A stretch of 64,000 bases of DNA from Clostridium thermobutyricum (GCA_016842005.1 JAENYD010000003.1:62001-126000); one strand, 5' to 3'. Numbered from the stretch's first letter, positions 35,734 through 44,342 are shown. A program made the numbers and translations. The notes: generated from the letters alone by a model not told the origin.

Positions 35734-36639
35734 GTGATGAAAAGGTACTGCATAAAACCCGTTATTATTCTTCTCATGCTAATCCTGGGGCTGGCAGGAT
35801 GCTCGCAGAAGGCAGAAACTTACCAGCTGTCATATAATTATGAAAAAGGAGATAAATTTGTATACCAGGTCGATATGTCGGGAGATATGACGGTAGGTAC
35901 GGGTGAAAACAAACACGGAGGGAATTTCGGTTTTGGTCTTGTTATGTCCCAGGAAGTGGTGGATATTGACGATAAAGGGATATATACAGTGAATGCTACT
36001 CTGGAACAGTTTAAAATGAGCATGGATGTGGATGGGCAGAAGATAGAAATGCCCACTATGTTTGACCAGCTGAGTTTTAAAATGAAAATGGACAAATATG
36101 GGAAAACCTATTCTGTGGAAGGGTTTGATGACCTGTTGACCATGGGAATGGAAGCGCCCATTGATATGAATCAGATACTTGACAATTCCAAGCCATCTCT
36201 GCCCGATCACCCTGTAAAGGTTGGAGATAGCTGGGAAAACACTGTTGAAATACCTTTCCCCGGGGTCCAGGAACCCATTAAGGCGAATATTGTCATGAAA
36301 CTGGAAGGTATTGAGGAGGTCAATGGGCAGGATGCGGCAAAAGTATCCTCCAAGGTGAGTTTACCCCTTGATATGAAATATAACCTGAAGGACACCATGC
36401 AGGGGATGGAACAGCCCGTGCCCGCGCCTCAGGGGCAGGAAATGCCGGATATGATCGTAGAGATGTCCGGTTATGAAAATGTGGATATGGTTTCCTATAT
36501 AACCCTTGACAAAGGGATAACACTGTCCTCCCGGGGCACCTTTGAGATGGAAATGACTGTAAAAACCGGTACCCCCGGAGAAAACACGGAAGAGACAGTC
36601 AATATGAATGCAACAATAAACATGGAATTGAAAGAATAG
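35734..36639 (+). CDS. Hypothetical lipoprotein, DUF6263-like
   Basis: 301 residues with lipobox GLAGC. The mature part is all-beta with many Met and charged residues: LSYNYEKGDKFVYQVDM at the start, HPVKVGDSWENTVEIPFPG in the middle and repeated strands VEMSGYENVDMVSYITLDKG and GTFEMEMTVKTGTPGE. The G-D-x-F-x-Y opening and V-G-D-S-W motif resemble DUF6263 proteins, by memory only. It is flanked on both sides by structured repeat copies and has its own GGAGG site before GTG 35734. Function unknown. Confidence 0.55.
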   Translation: MMKRYCIKPVIILLMLILGLAGCSQKAETYQLSYNYEKGDKFVYQVDMSGDMTVGTGENKHGGNFGFGLVMSQEVVDIDDKGIYTVNATLEQFKMSMDVDGQKIEMPTMFDQLSFKMKMDKYGKTYSVEGFDDLLTMGMEAPIDMNQILDNSKPSLPDHPVKVGDSWENTVEIPFPGVQEPIKANIVMKLEGIEEVNGQDAAKVSSKVSLPLDMKYNLKDTMQGMEQPVPAPQGQEMPDMIVEMSGYENVDMVSYITLDKGITLSSRGTFEMEMTVKTGTPGENTEETVNMNATINMELKE

Positions 36640-36677
36640 CGAGGTACTATGAAAATAGTCTTAACGGTTATCCCATT

Positions 36678-36871
36678 ATAAACAGGCTTCTAAGCTTCAG
36701 GCGGGGTTTTAACCCTATCTGAAGCTTAGAAACCGTTATCCAGGGGCGTAGCGCCGCTTATCTTTAGTTGGGGACATTCCTGTCCACAGAGGAATACCGA
36801 GACTTCAGCAGGTGTGTCCCCTGACCTCTCTGCCAGGACGGGGGTATTGGCGGCGGCAGCCGTCGGATAAA
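36678..36871. repeat. Structured dispersed repeat, copy 5 (194 bp)
   Basis: Full-length copy with ATAAACAGG and GGATAAA ends. Small changes from copy 2 (GCGGGG for GTGGGG in the left hairpin, an extra CT in CCTCTCTGCC) leave most helices intact. It lies between the lipoprotein gene and livJ, on the far side of that gene from copy 4. Confidence 0.8.
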
Positions 36872-36974
36872 AGTTCCATATCATCATTGTATATCCGATA
36901 ATAGAATACTATATATCAGTTCATTACAAAAAAAGAAGGATTTTTATAATGTTTGTTGAATATATATAAGATAT

Positions 36975-37006
36975 AAATATTGCCTGATGAGAATCAGGCA
37001 ATATTT
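36975..37006 (+). promoter_or_regulatory. 14 bp perfect hairpin in the livJ leader
   Basis: AAATATTGCCTGAT and its exact complement flank a GAGA loop (GNRA class), 30 bases before the livJ start. It could be an operator palindrome or an mRNA-stabilising structure. An AT-rich TATAAT at 36945 lies just upstream. Confidence 0.5.
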
Positions 37007-37035
37007 ATGATAATAATATTCAAGGGGGTTAAAAA

Positions 37036-38331
37036 ATGAAAAAAAGGGTATTGGCATCCATTCTTGTAGTACTTCTGGCAGTTTCGTTGATTGCTGTTGG
37101 GTGTACTCCCAAGGAGCAGACGCCTGCAGACGAAGGAACTGAAACCGTGAAAGTTGGTGCTATATTCCCGCTTACCGGCAGCGCTGCTTCAACCGGTGTA
37201 AAGCTTAAGTATGCCGTAGAGACAGCTCAGGAAATAATCAACGGAGAGCATCCGGAGATTGATCTTCCTCTGGCAAAAGATGCCGGCCTGCCAGGTCTTG
37301 GTGGCGCAAAAATAGAGTTTGTCTTTGGTGACCACCAGGCTAATCCTGAAATTGCAAAATCAGAAGCTGAAAGGCTTATTCAGAACGAAGGGGTTGTGGG
37401 ATTAATCGGCTGTTATCACAGTTCTTCCACAAAGCCCGCCAGCGCAACGGCTGAAACATACCAGATACCCTTTGTGGCAGGGTCCTCCAGTTCTGCCGCT
37501 TTAACCGAGAGGGGACTGAAATATTTTGTAAGGGTTGCACCCCATGACGGTATGGAAACCGAATTCTTCTTCGAATACCTGAATTTCCTTAATGACAAGT
37601 ATGATGCAGGCATCAAGAAGGTGGCAGTGGTATATGTGGATAACGAATACGGTGTTCATGCTGCCCAGATGGTAGACAAATGGATGGAAGAGAAGTATGC
37701 AGCCCAGGGATACGAAAAGGTAGCGGATGTCAAATATCCTGCAGGGGCATCCAATGTTGACACCGAGGTTCAGAAGGTAAAAGGGGCTGACCCGGATATA
37801 ATATTCCACGCTTCCTATATCAACGACATGACCATGTTTGTTAATGCCTACAAGCAGTTCAATGTGGCACCCAAAGCCGTTATAAGTTATTGTGGCGGAT
37901 TCCAGGATCCCCAGTTCATAGTCAACCTCGGCGACGATGCGAATTATTTCTCGGGCTCCAATGCAACCATACCTGCAATAATCGAGAATGTGGAAGTTCT
38001 CAAGAAGATTAACGAAATTTATAAATCCAAGTCGGGTGTAGATTTTGACGGTCCTTCCCTGGAGGATTTCGCTTCCGCAATGGTGATAGCAGACGCTATA
38101 AACCAGGCAGGCAGCACGGATGCTGATGCCATAATGAAGGTGCTTAAAGAAGCTACTTTTGAAGCGCCATATTTCATGACAGGGAAAATCAAATTCGGCG
38201 AAGACGGTCAGAACCAGTTCTCGGCTTCTGCCATGACCCAGGTAATTGACGGCGAATACCAGGCAGTATGGCCGGAAGGCAATCAGACTGCGGAACCCGT
38301 ACCGGATATTCCTGAGTGGAGTAACAGGTAA
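37036..38331 (+). CDS. livJ: Branched-chain amino acid ABC transporter substrate-binding protein
   Basis: 431 residues. Lipoprotein signal (lipobox AVGC), then a Periplasmic_binding_6 fold: KVGAIFPLTGSAASTGVKLKYAVETAQEI, VFGDHQANPEIAKSEAERLI, GVVGLIGCYHSSSTKPAS and a later VAVVYVDNEYGVHAAQMVDKW. It binds leucine, isoleucine or valine (or a related amide) outside the membrane. First gene of livJHMGF with AAGGGGG before the ATG. A hairpin separates it from livH. Confidence 0.9.
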   Translation: MKKRVLASILVVLLAVSLIAVGCTPKEQTPADEGTETVKVGAIFPLTGSAASTGVKLKYAVETAQEIINGEHPEIDLPLAKDAGLPGLGGAKIEFVFGDHQANPEIAKSEAERLIQNEGVVGLIGCYHSSSTKPASATAETYQIPFVAGSSSSAALTERGLKYFVRVAPHDGMETEFFFEYLNFLNDKYDAGIKKVAVVYVDNEYGVHAAQMVDKWMEEKYAAQGYEKVADVKYPAGASNVDTEVQKVKGADPDIIFHASYINDMTMFVNAYKQFNVAPKAVISYCGGFQDPQFIVNLGDDANYFSGSNATIPAIIENVEVLKKINEIYKSKSGVDFDGPSLEDFASAMVIADAINQAGSTDADAIMKVLKEATFEAPYFMTGKIKFGEDGQNQFSASAMTQVIDGEYQAVWPEGNQTAEPVPDIPEWSNR

Positions 38332-38341
38332 TAGTTGTTTG

Positions 38342-38384
38342 CATATGTTTGGGGTTAAGGGGTGTTCCCTTTAACCCCATATGT
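38342..38384 (+). terminator. Attenuating hairpin between livJ and livH
   Basis: CATATG-x-GGGGTTAAGGG pairs with CCCTTTAACCCC-ATATG; a T-rich stretch follows. As in the DUF3798 operon, it would favour expression of the binding protein. Confidence 0.65.
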
Positions 38385-38419
38385 GTATTTTGTTCACTGC
38401 ATCAGAAGGGAGGAATAAC

Positions 38420-39274
38420 ATGATAGCACAGATTGTAGCAAGCGGGCTGCTTATGGGACTGATATACGCTCTCGTTGCAGTTGGACTTACTCTCACATGG
38501 GGTGTGCTGGACATAATAAATTTTGCCCATGGCGAGTATTTGATGCTCAGCATGTACACTGCATTCTGGCTGTACAGCCTCTTCAATGTTGACCCGTATA
38601 TATCTCTGCCTTTAGCAGCATTCATCATTTTTGTAATAGGCTATCTCACTTACAAACTTGTAATAAAAAGAGTTATTGACGCACCGGGTTTGACGGCCCT
38701 CCTGGCCACCTTCGGTTTAAGTCTCTTTTTCAGGAATCTTGCACAGTTTATGTGGACACCAAATGCGAGGTTCATAAATGATTCACTGGTAGCCGGGAAG
38801 AAAATGGAATTGGGTTCTGTTATTCTGGGCATGCCGCAACTTGTGGCGGCAGCAGGAAGTATAATTATGGTGTTTGTGATTTATTACTTCATCAATAAGA
38901 CAAGGACGGGAAAAGCTATTCAGGCCACCGCCCTGGATAAGAATACCGCCCGTTTGATGGGGATAAATACAGAGAAGATTTTTGCTGTTACATTTGCCAT
39001 ATCAGGGGCAGCTGCAGGCATTGCAGGGTCTTTTATGTCCACTTTTTATCCCGTGTACCCGGAATCAGGGATAATGTACGGGCTGTTGGGATTTGTGATT
39101 GTGGCCCTGGGTGGTTTCGGAAATATAATGGGCGCATTATACGGGGGGATTATTATAGGTTTGGCGGAAGCTCTGGGAGGATATTTACTGGGGACCCAGT
39201 TCAAATACGCTGTGGTTTTCCTGATATATCTGATTGTAATTCAATTTAAGCCGAAAGGATTGTTCGGGTGGTAA
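38420..39274 (+). CDS. livH: Branched-chain amino acid ABC transporter permease LivH
   Basis: 284 residues, about eight helices. SGLLMGLIYALVAVGLTLTWGVLDIINFAHGEYLML is the LivH N-terminal signature; ATALDKNTARLMGINTEKIFA is the coupling region. The ORF track's 38381 start is too early: ATG 38420 has AAGGGAGG 8 bases upstream. Forms the channel with LivM; ends next to the LivM start. Confidence 0.93.
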   Translation: MIAQIVASGLLMGLIYALVAVGLTLTWGVLDIINFAHGEYLMLSMYTAFWLYSLFNVDPYISLPLAAFIIFVIGYLTYKLVIKRVIDAPGLTALLATFGLSLFFRNLAQFMWTPNARFINDSLVAGKKMELGSVILGMPQLVAAAGSIIMVFVIYYFINKTRTGKAIQATALDKNTARLMGINTEKIFAVTFAISGAAAGIAGSFMSTFYPVYPESGIMYGLLGFVIVALGGFGNIMGALYGGIIIGLAEALGGYLLGTQFKYAVVFLIYLIVIQFKPKGLFGW

Positions 39275-39276
39275 TT

Positions 39277-40287
39277 ATGAAGAATATAATAAACGATCAG
39301 AAAAAATCAATTACCGTGTTACTTGTATTGATATGCATCCTCCCATTACTGATTAGAAGCAATAACTTCAGACATGTTATGATTATGTTCGTCCTCTTTG
39401 CAACCCTGGGAGAGGCATGGAATATTATAACAGGATATGCCGGACAGACTTCCTTCGGACATGCGGCTTTCTTCGGCATCGGTGCATATACGTCCACTGT
39501 ACTGCTCTGGAAGTTTGATGTAAGTCCCTGGATCGGGATGCTTGTCGGAGCAGTTATTGCTGCAACAGTGGCTTGTATTGTCAGTTATCCGTGCTTTAAA
39601 CTGTCAGGCCACTACTTTGCCATTGCGACCCTGGCAATTGGAGAGATAATACTGCAGCTGTTTGTCAGCTGGGAATACGTGGAAGGTGCCACGGGGATAA
39701 TGCTTCCCATTAAAGAGAGGGGATTATGGAATTTGCAGTTTCATCCTGCAAATAAACTGCCCTATTTCTATATAATTTTCTTTCTGTTTGTTTTAACGGT
39801 TATGGCGGTATACATTATAGAACACTCAAAAATGGGGTTCTACCTGAAGGCTATAAGGGAAAACCCCGATGCGGCATTGTCCATAGGTATTGATATAACG
39901 AAGTACAAGCTTTATGCCATGGCAGTAAGCGCATTTTTAACGGCCATTGTGGGTTCCTTTTATGCCCAGTATGTCATGTATATAGACCCCTTTATGGTTT
40001 TTCCCCTGGCAATATCCATGCAGATAGTACTGCTTACGGTGCTGGGCGGCTTGGGCAATATTTTCGGACCTATTATAGGATCCGCCATATTGATATTTAT
40101 GTCTCAGTATTCCAGGATAATATTCGGGGGCACCGGGAAAGGAATAGACCTTATAATATTCGGGTTGCTGGTGGTTTTGGTAGCGTGTTACCAGCCCAAT
40201 GGCATTGTGGGGCTGTTCAAGAGATTTATCGGGAATGGAGACGGGAAGGAGGTTGACAGTAATGGCACAGCCAATGCTGAAGGTTGA
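39277..40287 (+). CDS. livM: Branched-chain amino acid ABC transporter permease LivM
   Basis: 336 residues, about ten helices, with AWNIITGYAGQTSFGHAAFFGIGAY (LivM signature) and AIRENPDAALSIGIDITKYKLYAM as the coupling helix. The track starts at GTG 39268 overlapping livH; ATG 39277 is an alternative with GGGTGG 5 bases upstream. Its 3' end overlaps livG by 26 bp. Confidence 0.93.
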   Translation: MKNIINDQKKSITVLLVLICILPLLIRSNNFRHVMIMFVLFATLGEAWNIITGYAGQTSFGHAAFFGIGAYTSTVLLWKFDVSPWIGMLVGAVIAATVACIVSYPCFKLSGHYFAIATLAIGEIILQLFVSWEYVEGATGIMLPIKERGLWNLQFHPANKLPYFYIIFFLFVLTVMAVYIIEHSKMGFYLKAIRENPDAALSIGIDITKYKLYAMAVSAFLTAIVGSFYAQYVMYIDPFMVFPLAISMQIVLLTVLGGLGNIFGPIIGSAILIFMSQYSRIIFGGTGKGIDLIIFGLLVVLVACYQPNGIVGLFKRFIGNGDGKEVDSNGTANAEG

Positions 40288-41005
40288 TGGAGTAACTATG
40301 AAATTCGGAAATCTTGTGGCCAACAGCCGGGTAACCTTCAATGTCAGTGAAGGCGAAATCGTCAGCCTCATAGGTCCGAACGGAGCCGGGAAGACCACCC
40401 TCTTCAACTGTATTACCGGATTTTACAGGCCCACCGAAGGCAGGGTGATATTCAAAGATAAAGATATTACCGGTATGAAGCCCTACCGGATATGCAAGCT
40501 CGGCTTGACCAGGACCTTTCAGATCGTAAAACCCCTGAAAGAAATGACAGTAAAGGAAAACATAATGACAGGGGCCTTCTTAAACGCTAACAAGAGGAAA
40601 GAAGCTGAACAGGTAGCGGATGAGATTTTGGAGCTTACCCATCTGTACAGTAAAAAGGACCAGCTGGCGGGAAGTTTGACAATCGCCGATAAAAAGAGGG
40701 TTGAGATTGCCAGGGCCCTGGCGACCCGGCCGGATATGCTTATGCTGGATGAAGCCATGGCAGGACTGAACCAGACCGAGATCAAGGAAGCCATGGAACT
40801 TTGTCTGGCCCTCAAGGAAAAGGGATTGACCCTAGTGATAGTCGAGCATATAATGGAGGCCATAATGCCCATATCCGACAGGGTGGTGGTCCTTAACGCT
40901 GGAGAGAAGATTGTAGAAGATGTTCCCGAAGTGGTGGTCAATGACGAGAATGTAATAAAAGCTTATCTGGGGGAAAGATATCATGCTAAAAGTAAAAAAT
41001 CTTAA
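40262..41005 (+). CDS. livG: Branched-chain amino acid ABC transporter ATPase LivG
   Basis: 247 residues. Walker A GPNGAGKTT, the family-specific LTRTFQIVKPL Q-loop, Walker B MLMLDEAMAGL and H-loop VIVEHIM. The ABC signature LTIADKKRVEIARALA is degenerate (usually LSGGQ in other ABCs; LivG commonly reads LxYGxQR), here TIADKKR, a notable deviation. Start at ATG 40262 with AAGGAGG 9 bases upstream; the track's 40199 lies inside livM. Confidence 0.9.
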   Translation: MAQPMLKVDGVTMKFGNLVANSRVTFNVSEGEIVSLIGPNGAGKTTLFNCITGFYRPTEGRVIFKDKDITGMKPYRICKLGLTRTFQIVKPLKEMTVKENIMTGAFLNANKRKEAEQVADEILELTHLYSKKDQLAGSLTIADKKRVEIARALATRPDMLMLDEAMAGLNQTEIKEAMELCLALKEKGLTLVIVEHIMEAIMPISDRVVVLNAGEKIVEDVPEVVVNDENVIKAYLGERYHAKSKKS

Positions 41006-41687
41006 GGCCGGATATGACGGCGTACCGGTAGTATTTGACGTTTCTTTTGAGGTCAGGGAAGGAGAACTGGTTTCAATCGTCGGTTCCAACGGTGCCGGAA
41101 AGACAACCATATTAAGAGCTGTGTCCGGTTTGCTCAAACCCCTCGGAGGAGAGATTGAATTTATGGGTCAGCGGATTGATTGCATTCCGGCCCATAAGAT
41201 AGTCGAAATGGGCATAGCCCATGTGCCGGAGGGGCGCCATGTGTTCGGAAAGATGTCCATAAGGGATAACCTGCTTATGGGCGCTTATATAATCAAATCG
41301 GATGCTGAAATTAAAAAGACCCTGGAAGAGGTTTACGATATATTTCCGAGACTGAGGGAAAGGGAAAGTCAGAAAGCTGAAACCCTGAGCGGCGGAGAGC
41401 AGCAGATGCTGGCAATAGCCCGGGGTCTTATGTCCAGGCCCAGAATATTAATGGTTGACGAGCTGTCCTTAGGCTTGATGCCCATACTGGTTGACAAAGT
41501 AATGGATATACTCCGGGAAATCAGCAACCGGGGAATGACTGTACTGTTAGTGGAACAAAAGGTGCAGGAAGCCCTTGAAATGGCTGACAGGGGCTATATA
41601 CTCCAGACAGGGAGAATAGTAACTTCGGGTACCAACAGGGAGCTTCTGGAGAGTGACCTTGTCAGAAAAGCTTATCTGGGAATGTAG
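40983..41687 (+). CDS. livF: Branched-chain amino acid ABC transporter ATPase LivF
   Basis: 234 residues. Walker A GSNGAGKTT, Q-loop region IAHVPEGRHVFGKMSIRDNL, a canonical signature LSGGEQQMLAIARGL, Walker B ILMVDELSLGL and VLLVEQK. It overlaps livG by 23 bp and completes the five-gene importer. Together with the degenerate signature of LivG, the heterodimer may have one canonical and one weak ATP site. Confidence 0.93.
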   Translation: MLKVKNLKAGYDGVPVVFDVSFEVREGELVSIVGSNGAGKTTILRAVSGLLKPLGGEIEFMGQRIDCIPAHKIVEMGIAHVPEGRHVFGKMSIRDNLLMGAYIIKSDAEIKKTLEEVYDIFPRLRERESQKAETLSGGEQQMLAIARGLMSRPRILMVDELSLGLMPILVDKVMDILREISNRGMTVLLVEQKVQEALEMADRGYILQTGRIVTSGTNRELLESDLVRKAYLGM

Positions 41688-41695
41688 TATTATAG

Positions 41696-41717
41696 CCGGC
41701 CCCGGGCCGGTTTTTTT
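41696..41717 (+). terminator. Intrinsic terminator of livJHMGF
   Basis: GC-only stem CCGGC/GCCGG with a CCCGG loop followed by seven T residues, 9 bp after the livF stop. Confidence 0.9.
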
Positions 41718-41840
41718 GTCCGATGACTACCGCCGTTAATGCTCCCATTCTTTCGGGCGGGAGCTGATCGACGCTATCTCTTTTTTTGAGTAGAAAAGTA
41801 AAATGGGGTAAAATATTGGTAAAAAGGGAGGAGAGACATT

Positions 41841-42659
41841 ATGGACATAATGGAGAAATACGCTGAAGCGGCGGAATTTATTAAAGAAAGGACGAATATA
41901 AAACCGCAGGTAGGAATAATTCTGGGTTCGGGACTGGGGGAGATGGGTGAATACATAGAGGATAAAAAGGTCATAGATTATAGCGATATTCCCGGTTTTC
42001 CCCTCTCGACGGTGGAAGGGCACGCTGGAAGGCTGTTGACGGGAAAACTGATGGATAAAAGGGTTATTGCGCTGCAGGGGAGATTCCACTATTATGAAGG
42101 ATATTCCATGGAAGAGGTGGTCTTCCCTGTAAGGGTCATGAAGCTGCTGGGGACTGAGTATCTCATTGTGACAAACGCCGCAGGCGGTATTAATAGAGAG
42201 TTTGAGCCGGGGGATTTGATGGTCATAGTGGACCATATAAATCTAATGGGGGACAATCCCCTCAGGGGACGCAACATAGACAGGTTGGGGCCGAGATTTC
42301 CCGGGATGTCACTGGCTTATGACAGGAGACTGGTGCAACTGGCGCAGCAGTGTGCCGGACAGCGGAAGATAGATATAAAGACCGGAGTGTACTGTGGTGT
42401 GCCTGGTCCCAGTTATGAGACCCCGGCAGAAATCAAAATGCTGGACACAATGGGCGGGGATGCGGTAGGCATGTCCACGGTCCCTGAAGTGATTGCCGCA
42501 AATCACTGCGGTTTACGGGTTCTGGGGATTTCCTGCATCACCAATATGGCTGCCGGCATCTTGCACCAACAGCCCAGTCATGAAGAAGTGCTGGAGGTAG
42601 GAAGACTGGCCAAGGATAAATTCATAACGCTGCTGAAAGAAATTGTTAAATCCATCTAG
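41841..42659 (+). CDS. punA: Purine nucleoside phosphorylase
   Basis: Phosphorolysis of inosine and guanosine to base and ribose-1-phosphate (trimeric PNP class). 272 residues. Motifs: IILGSGLGEM (phosphate loop), FPLSTVEGHAG with the phosphate-binding His, LQGRFHYYEGY, VTNAAGGIN, and GPSYETPAEI with the base-site Glu, then GMSTVPEVIAANHCG. GGGAGGAGAG precedes the ATG. Flanked by terminators on both sides, so monocistronic; would work with deoC in nucleoside salvage or catabolism. Confidence 0.93.
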   Translation: MDIMEKYAEAAEFIKERTNIKPQVGIILGSGLGEMGEYIEDKKVIDYSDIPGFPLSTVEGHAGRLLTGKLMDKRVIALQGRFHYYEGYSMEEVVFPVRVMKLLGTEYLIVTNAAGGINREFEPGDLMVIVDHINLMGDNPLRGRNIDRLGPRFPGMSLAYDRRLVQLAQQCAGQRKIDIKTGVYCGVPGPSYETPAEIKMLDTMGGDAVGMSTVPEVIAANHCGLRVLGISCITNMAAGILHQQPSHEEVLEVGRLAKDKFITLLKEIVKSI

Positions 42660-42712
42660 AAGCGATGGCTAAACATGAATGGGAAGATATTACAGACCGG
42701 TTTATACCGGCT

Positions 42713-42739
42713 AAAATACGGCGATGCCGTATTTTTTTT
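42713..42739 (+). terminator. Intrinsic terminator of punA
   Basis: AAAATACGGC and GCCGTATTTT around GAT, running into a T tract. Confidence 0.9.
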
Positions 42740-42865
42740 GTGTTTAAATTGTCAAATAATTGGCTATACTTTAAAAACCGTTGTATTTATCACAAAAATT
42801 TGGTATATTAATAGACTGTGCTGGCTAAAACTGCCAGCATGGAGGGATTTAAGGGGGTATAGAAA

Positions 42866-43477
42866 GTGATACAGAAGAGAAAAATCGTTTTGATTTTACT
42901 GGTTGTCTTACTGTTTTCGGTTAATGGGGGATGTCTTAAGGCTTCAGCCAAGCTGCTGGATTTCAACCCCAGAATCGAAGACAAATACCTGGAAGTGCCT
43001 GTAGTCATCCTGCCCCTTGGGGTCAGGATGCAACCGGCCATATCAAACCCGAAGCCGGATGCAAGCAGGAGCAATGCAGGGTTGAGCGACAGAGAGCTCT
43101 ATTTGTTTGCAAAAATGATTGAATGTGAAGCCAGGTACGAACCCTATGAAGGTAAAGTGGCTGTTGGGGCTGTAATACTTAACAGGGTAAAAAGCAGCAG
43201 GTTCCCTAACAGCATCGAAAAGGTAATATTCCAGAAAGGACAGTTTCAGCCAATGACTGACGGAGGCTGGGAAAGCAAGGAACCTTCCGGACTTGCATTT
43301 AAAGCTGCCCGGGAAGCCCTGCAGGGAGTAAAACCGGTGGGTGACAACGGTAAATCGGTGGGCAATGCCCTGTTCTTTATCTACGAGGAACTGGCCAGTG
43401 AAACCGGCAGCAATTGGTTCAGGGATAACCTCAAATATATAACCACCATAGGCAACCACGATTTTTACTGCTATTAA
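42866..43477 (+). CDS. Cell wall hydrolase, SleB/CwlJ family
   Basis: 203 residues. A hydrophobic signal segment (8-28) is followed by a 50-residue linker and a Hydrolase_2 domain: LSDRELYLFAKMIECEARYEPYEGKVAVGAVILNRVKS carries the catalytic Glu, then FQKGQFQPMTDGGW and FGxHxFY-like GNHDFYC at the end. Such enzymes degrade spore cortex peptidoglycan during germination or remodel vegetative wall. No peptidoglycan-binding domain is present, which is more like CwlJ, but the signal segment is more like SleB. GTG start with AGGGGG upstream. Confidence 0.85.
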   Translation: MIQKRKIVLILLVVLLFSVNGGCLKASAKLLDFNPRIEDKYLEVPVVILPLGVRMQPAISNPKPDASRSNAGLSDRELYLFAKMIECEARYEPYEGKVAVGAVILNRVKSSRFPNSIEKVIFQKGQFQPMTDGGWESKEPSGLAFKAAREALQGVKPVGDNGKSVGNALFFIYEELASETGSNWFRDNLKYITTIGNHDFYCY

Positions 43478-43513
43478 TACAGCAGAATGAAATCACGGTG
43501 ATATACTGAGAAA

Positions 43514-43573
43514 AGCTTGATCCTCTCCTGACTGGCAAGCCGGGATTAATCAGGGGAGGATAAGGCTTTTTTT
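43514..43573 (+). terminator. Intrinsic terminator of the SleB/CwlJ-like gene
   Basis: ATCCTCTCCTGA and TCAGGGGAGGAT form the main stem, extended by AGC/GCT at the base, followed by seven T residues. Confidence 0.85.
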
Positions 43574-43672
43574 GTTTCAGTTGAATTTTGAAGGTAAGGG
43601 CAGAAAGATGTATAATAATACTGACACTTTATGTACAAACAGGTGCAAATAACCGGAACAGGAGGACAAGCA

Positions 43673-43846
43673 ATGAATATTATCTTTCCTTTGCTTGCAC
43701 TGAGCAAGAATATAGCGGGGTACACTGTTGTAATCATAGCCATGGTATCTTCACTGGGAGCTACTATAGCACTTTTCTACATCCTGTACAGGAATCTGAA
43801 GAGGGCCGAGGAAGAAGAAAGGGAGGAAAAGAATAAAGACGAATAG
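43673..43846 (+). CDS. Small single-pass membrane protein
   Basis: 57 residues: one hydrophobic span (about 15-38, VVIIAMVSSLGATIALFYILY) and a charged cytoplasmic tail (LKRAEEEEREEKNKDE). ACAGGAGG 7 bases before ATG 43673 fixes the start; the track's 43631 is wrong. Encoded 13 bp before the macro-domain gene, so co-transcribed. No family recognised. Confidence 0.6.
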   Translation: MNIIFPLLALSKNIAGYTVVIIAMVSSLGATIALFYILYRNLKRAEEEEREEKNKDE

Positions 43847-43859
43847 GAGGCAGGTATCC

Positions 43860-44342
43860 ATGAAAGTTGTGAAAGGAGATATAACCGCCATGGAAGCCGA
43901 TGTTATTGTCAATGCCGCCAACGGTATCGGTCCCATGGGGGGTGGAGTGGCTGCCGCCCTTAGAAGGGCTGGAGGTAAAGAAATAGAGGAAGAAGCCATA
44001 CAAATATGCAGGAAAGAAGACCCCCGGGAGGGAGAGGTTTATGTAACCGGTGGAGGGAAACTTAAATGCCGGTATATATTCCATGCGGTAACCATGAAAC
44101 AGCCGGCACAGCCGTCCAGCATTGAGATTGTAAGGGAATGTCTGGATGCCCTTCTACGAAAAGCCAGGAACATGAACATCCGGTCTATGGTGCTTCCGGC
44201 CTTGGCTACGGGAGTAGGAGGAGTGTCCAAGGACAAGGTGGCCCAGGTGTATGCGGAAATACTGGGGAATGTGGACGACATAGACATAACGGTGGCTGAT
44301 GTCAGCGGTAGTTTTATTGAAATACTTGAACGATACCTGTAA
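43860..44342 (+). CDS. Macro domain protein
   Basis: 160 residues, a single macro domain: VVKGDITAMEADVIVNAANGIGPMGGGVAAALRRAGG (ADP-ribose site), then VYVTGGGKLKCRYIFHAV and MVLPALATGVGGVSKDKVA (second loop). Family members hydrolyse ADP-ribose adducts or O-acetyl-ADP-ribose in the cytoplasm. The usual catalytic Asn-Gly-Gly region is present in VNAAN. AGGAGG precedes the ATG. The probable selenoprotein gene follows 51 bp later with its own ribosome site. Confidence 0.88.
   Translation: MKVVKGDITAMEADVIVNAANGIGPMGGGVAAALRRAGGKEIEEEAIQICRKEDPREGEVYVTGGGKLKCRYIFHAVTMKQPAQPSSIEIVRECLDALLRKARNMNIRSMVLPALATGVGGVSKDKVAQVYAEILGNVDDIDITVADVSGSFIEILERYL

Noticed and set aside
40199-40261. N-terminal extension of LivG in the ORF track
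   Set aside because: It is inside livM and lacks a ribosome site; ATG 40262 has AAGGAGG at proper spacing.
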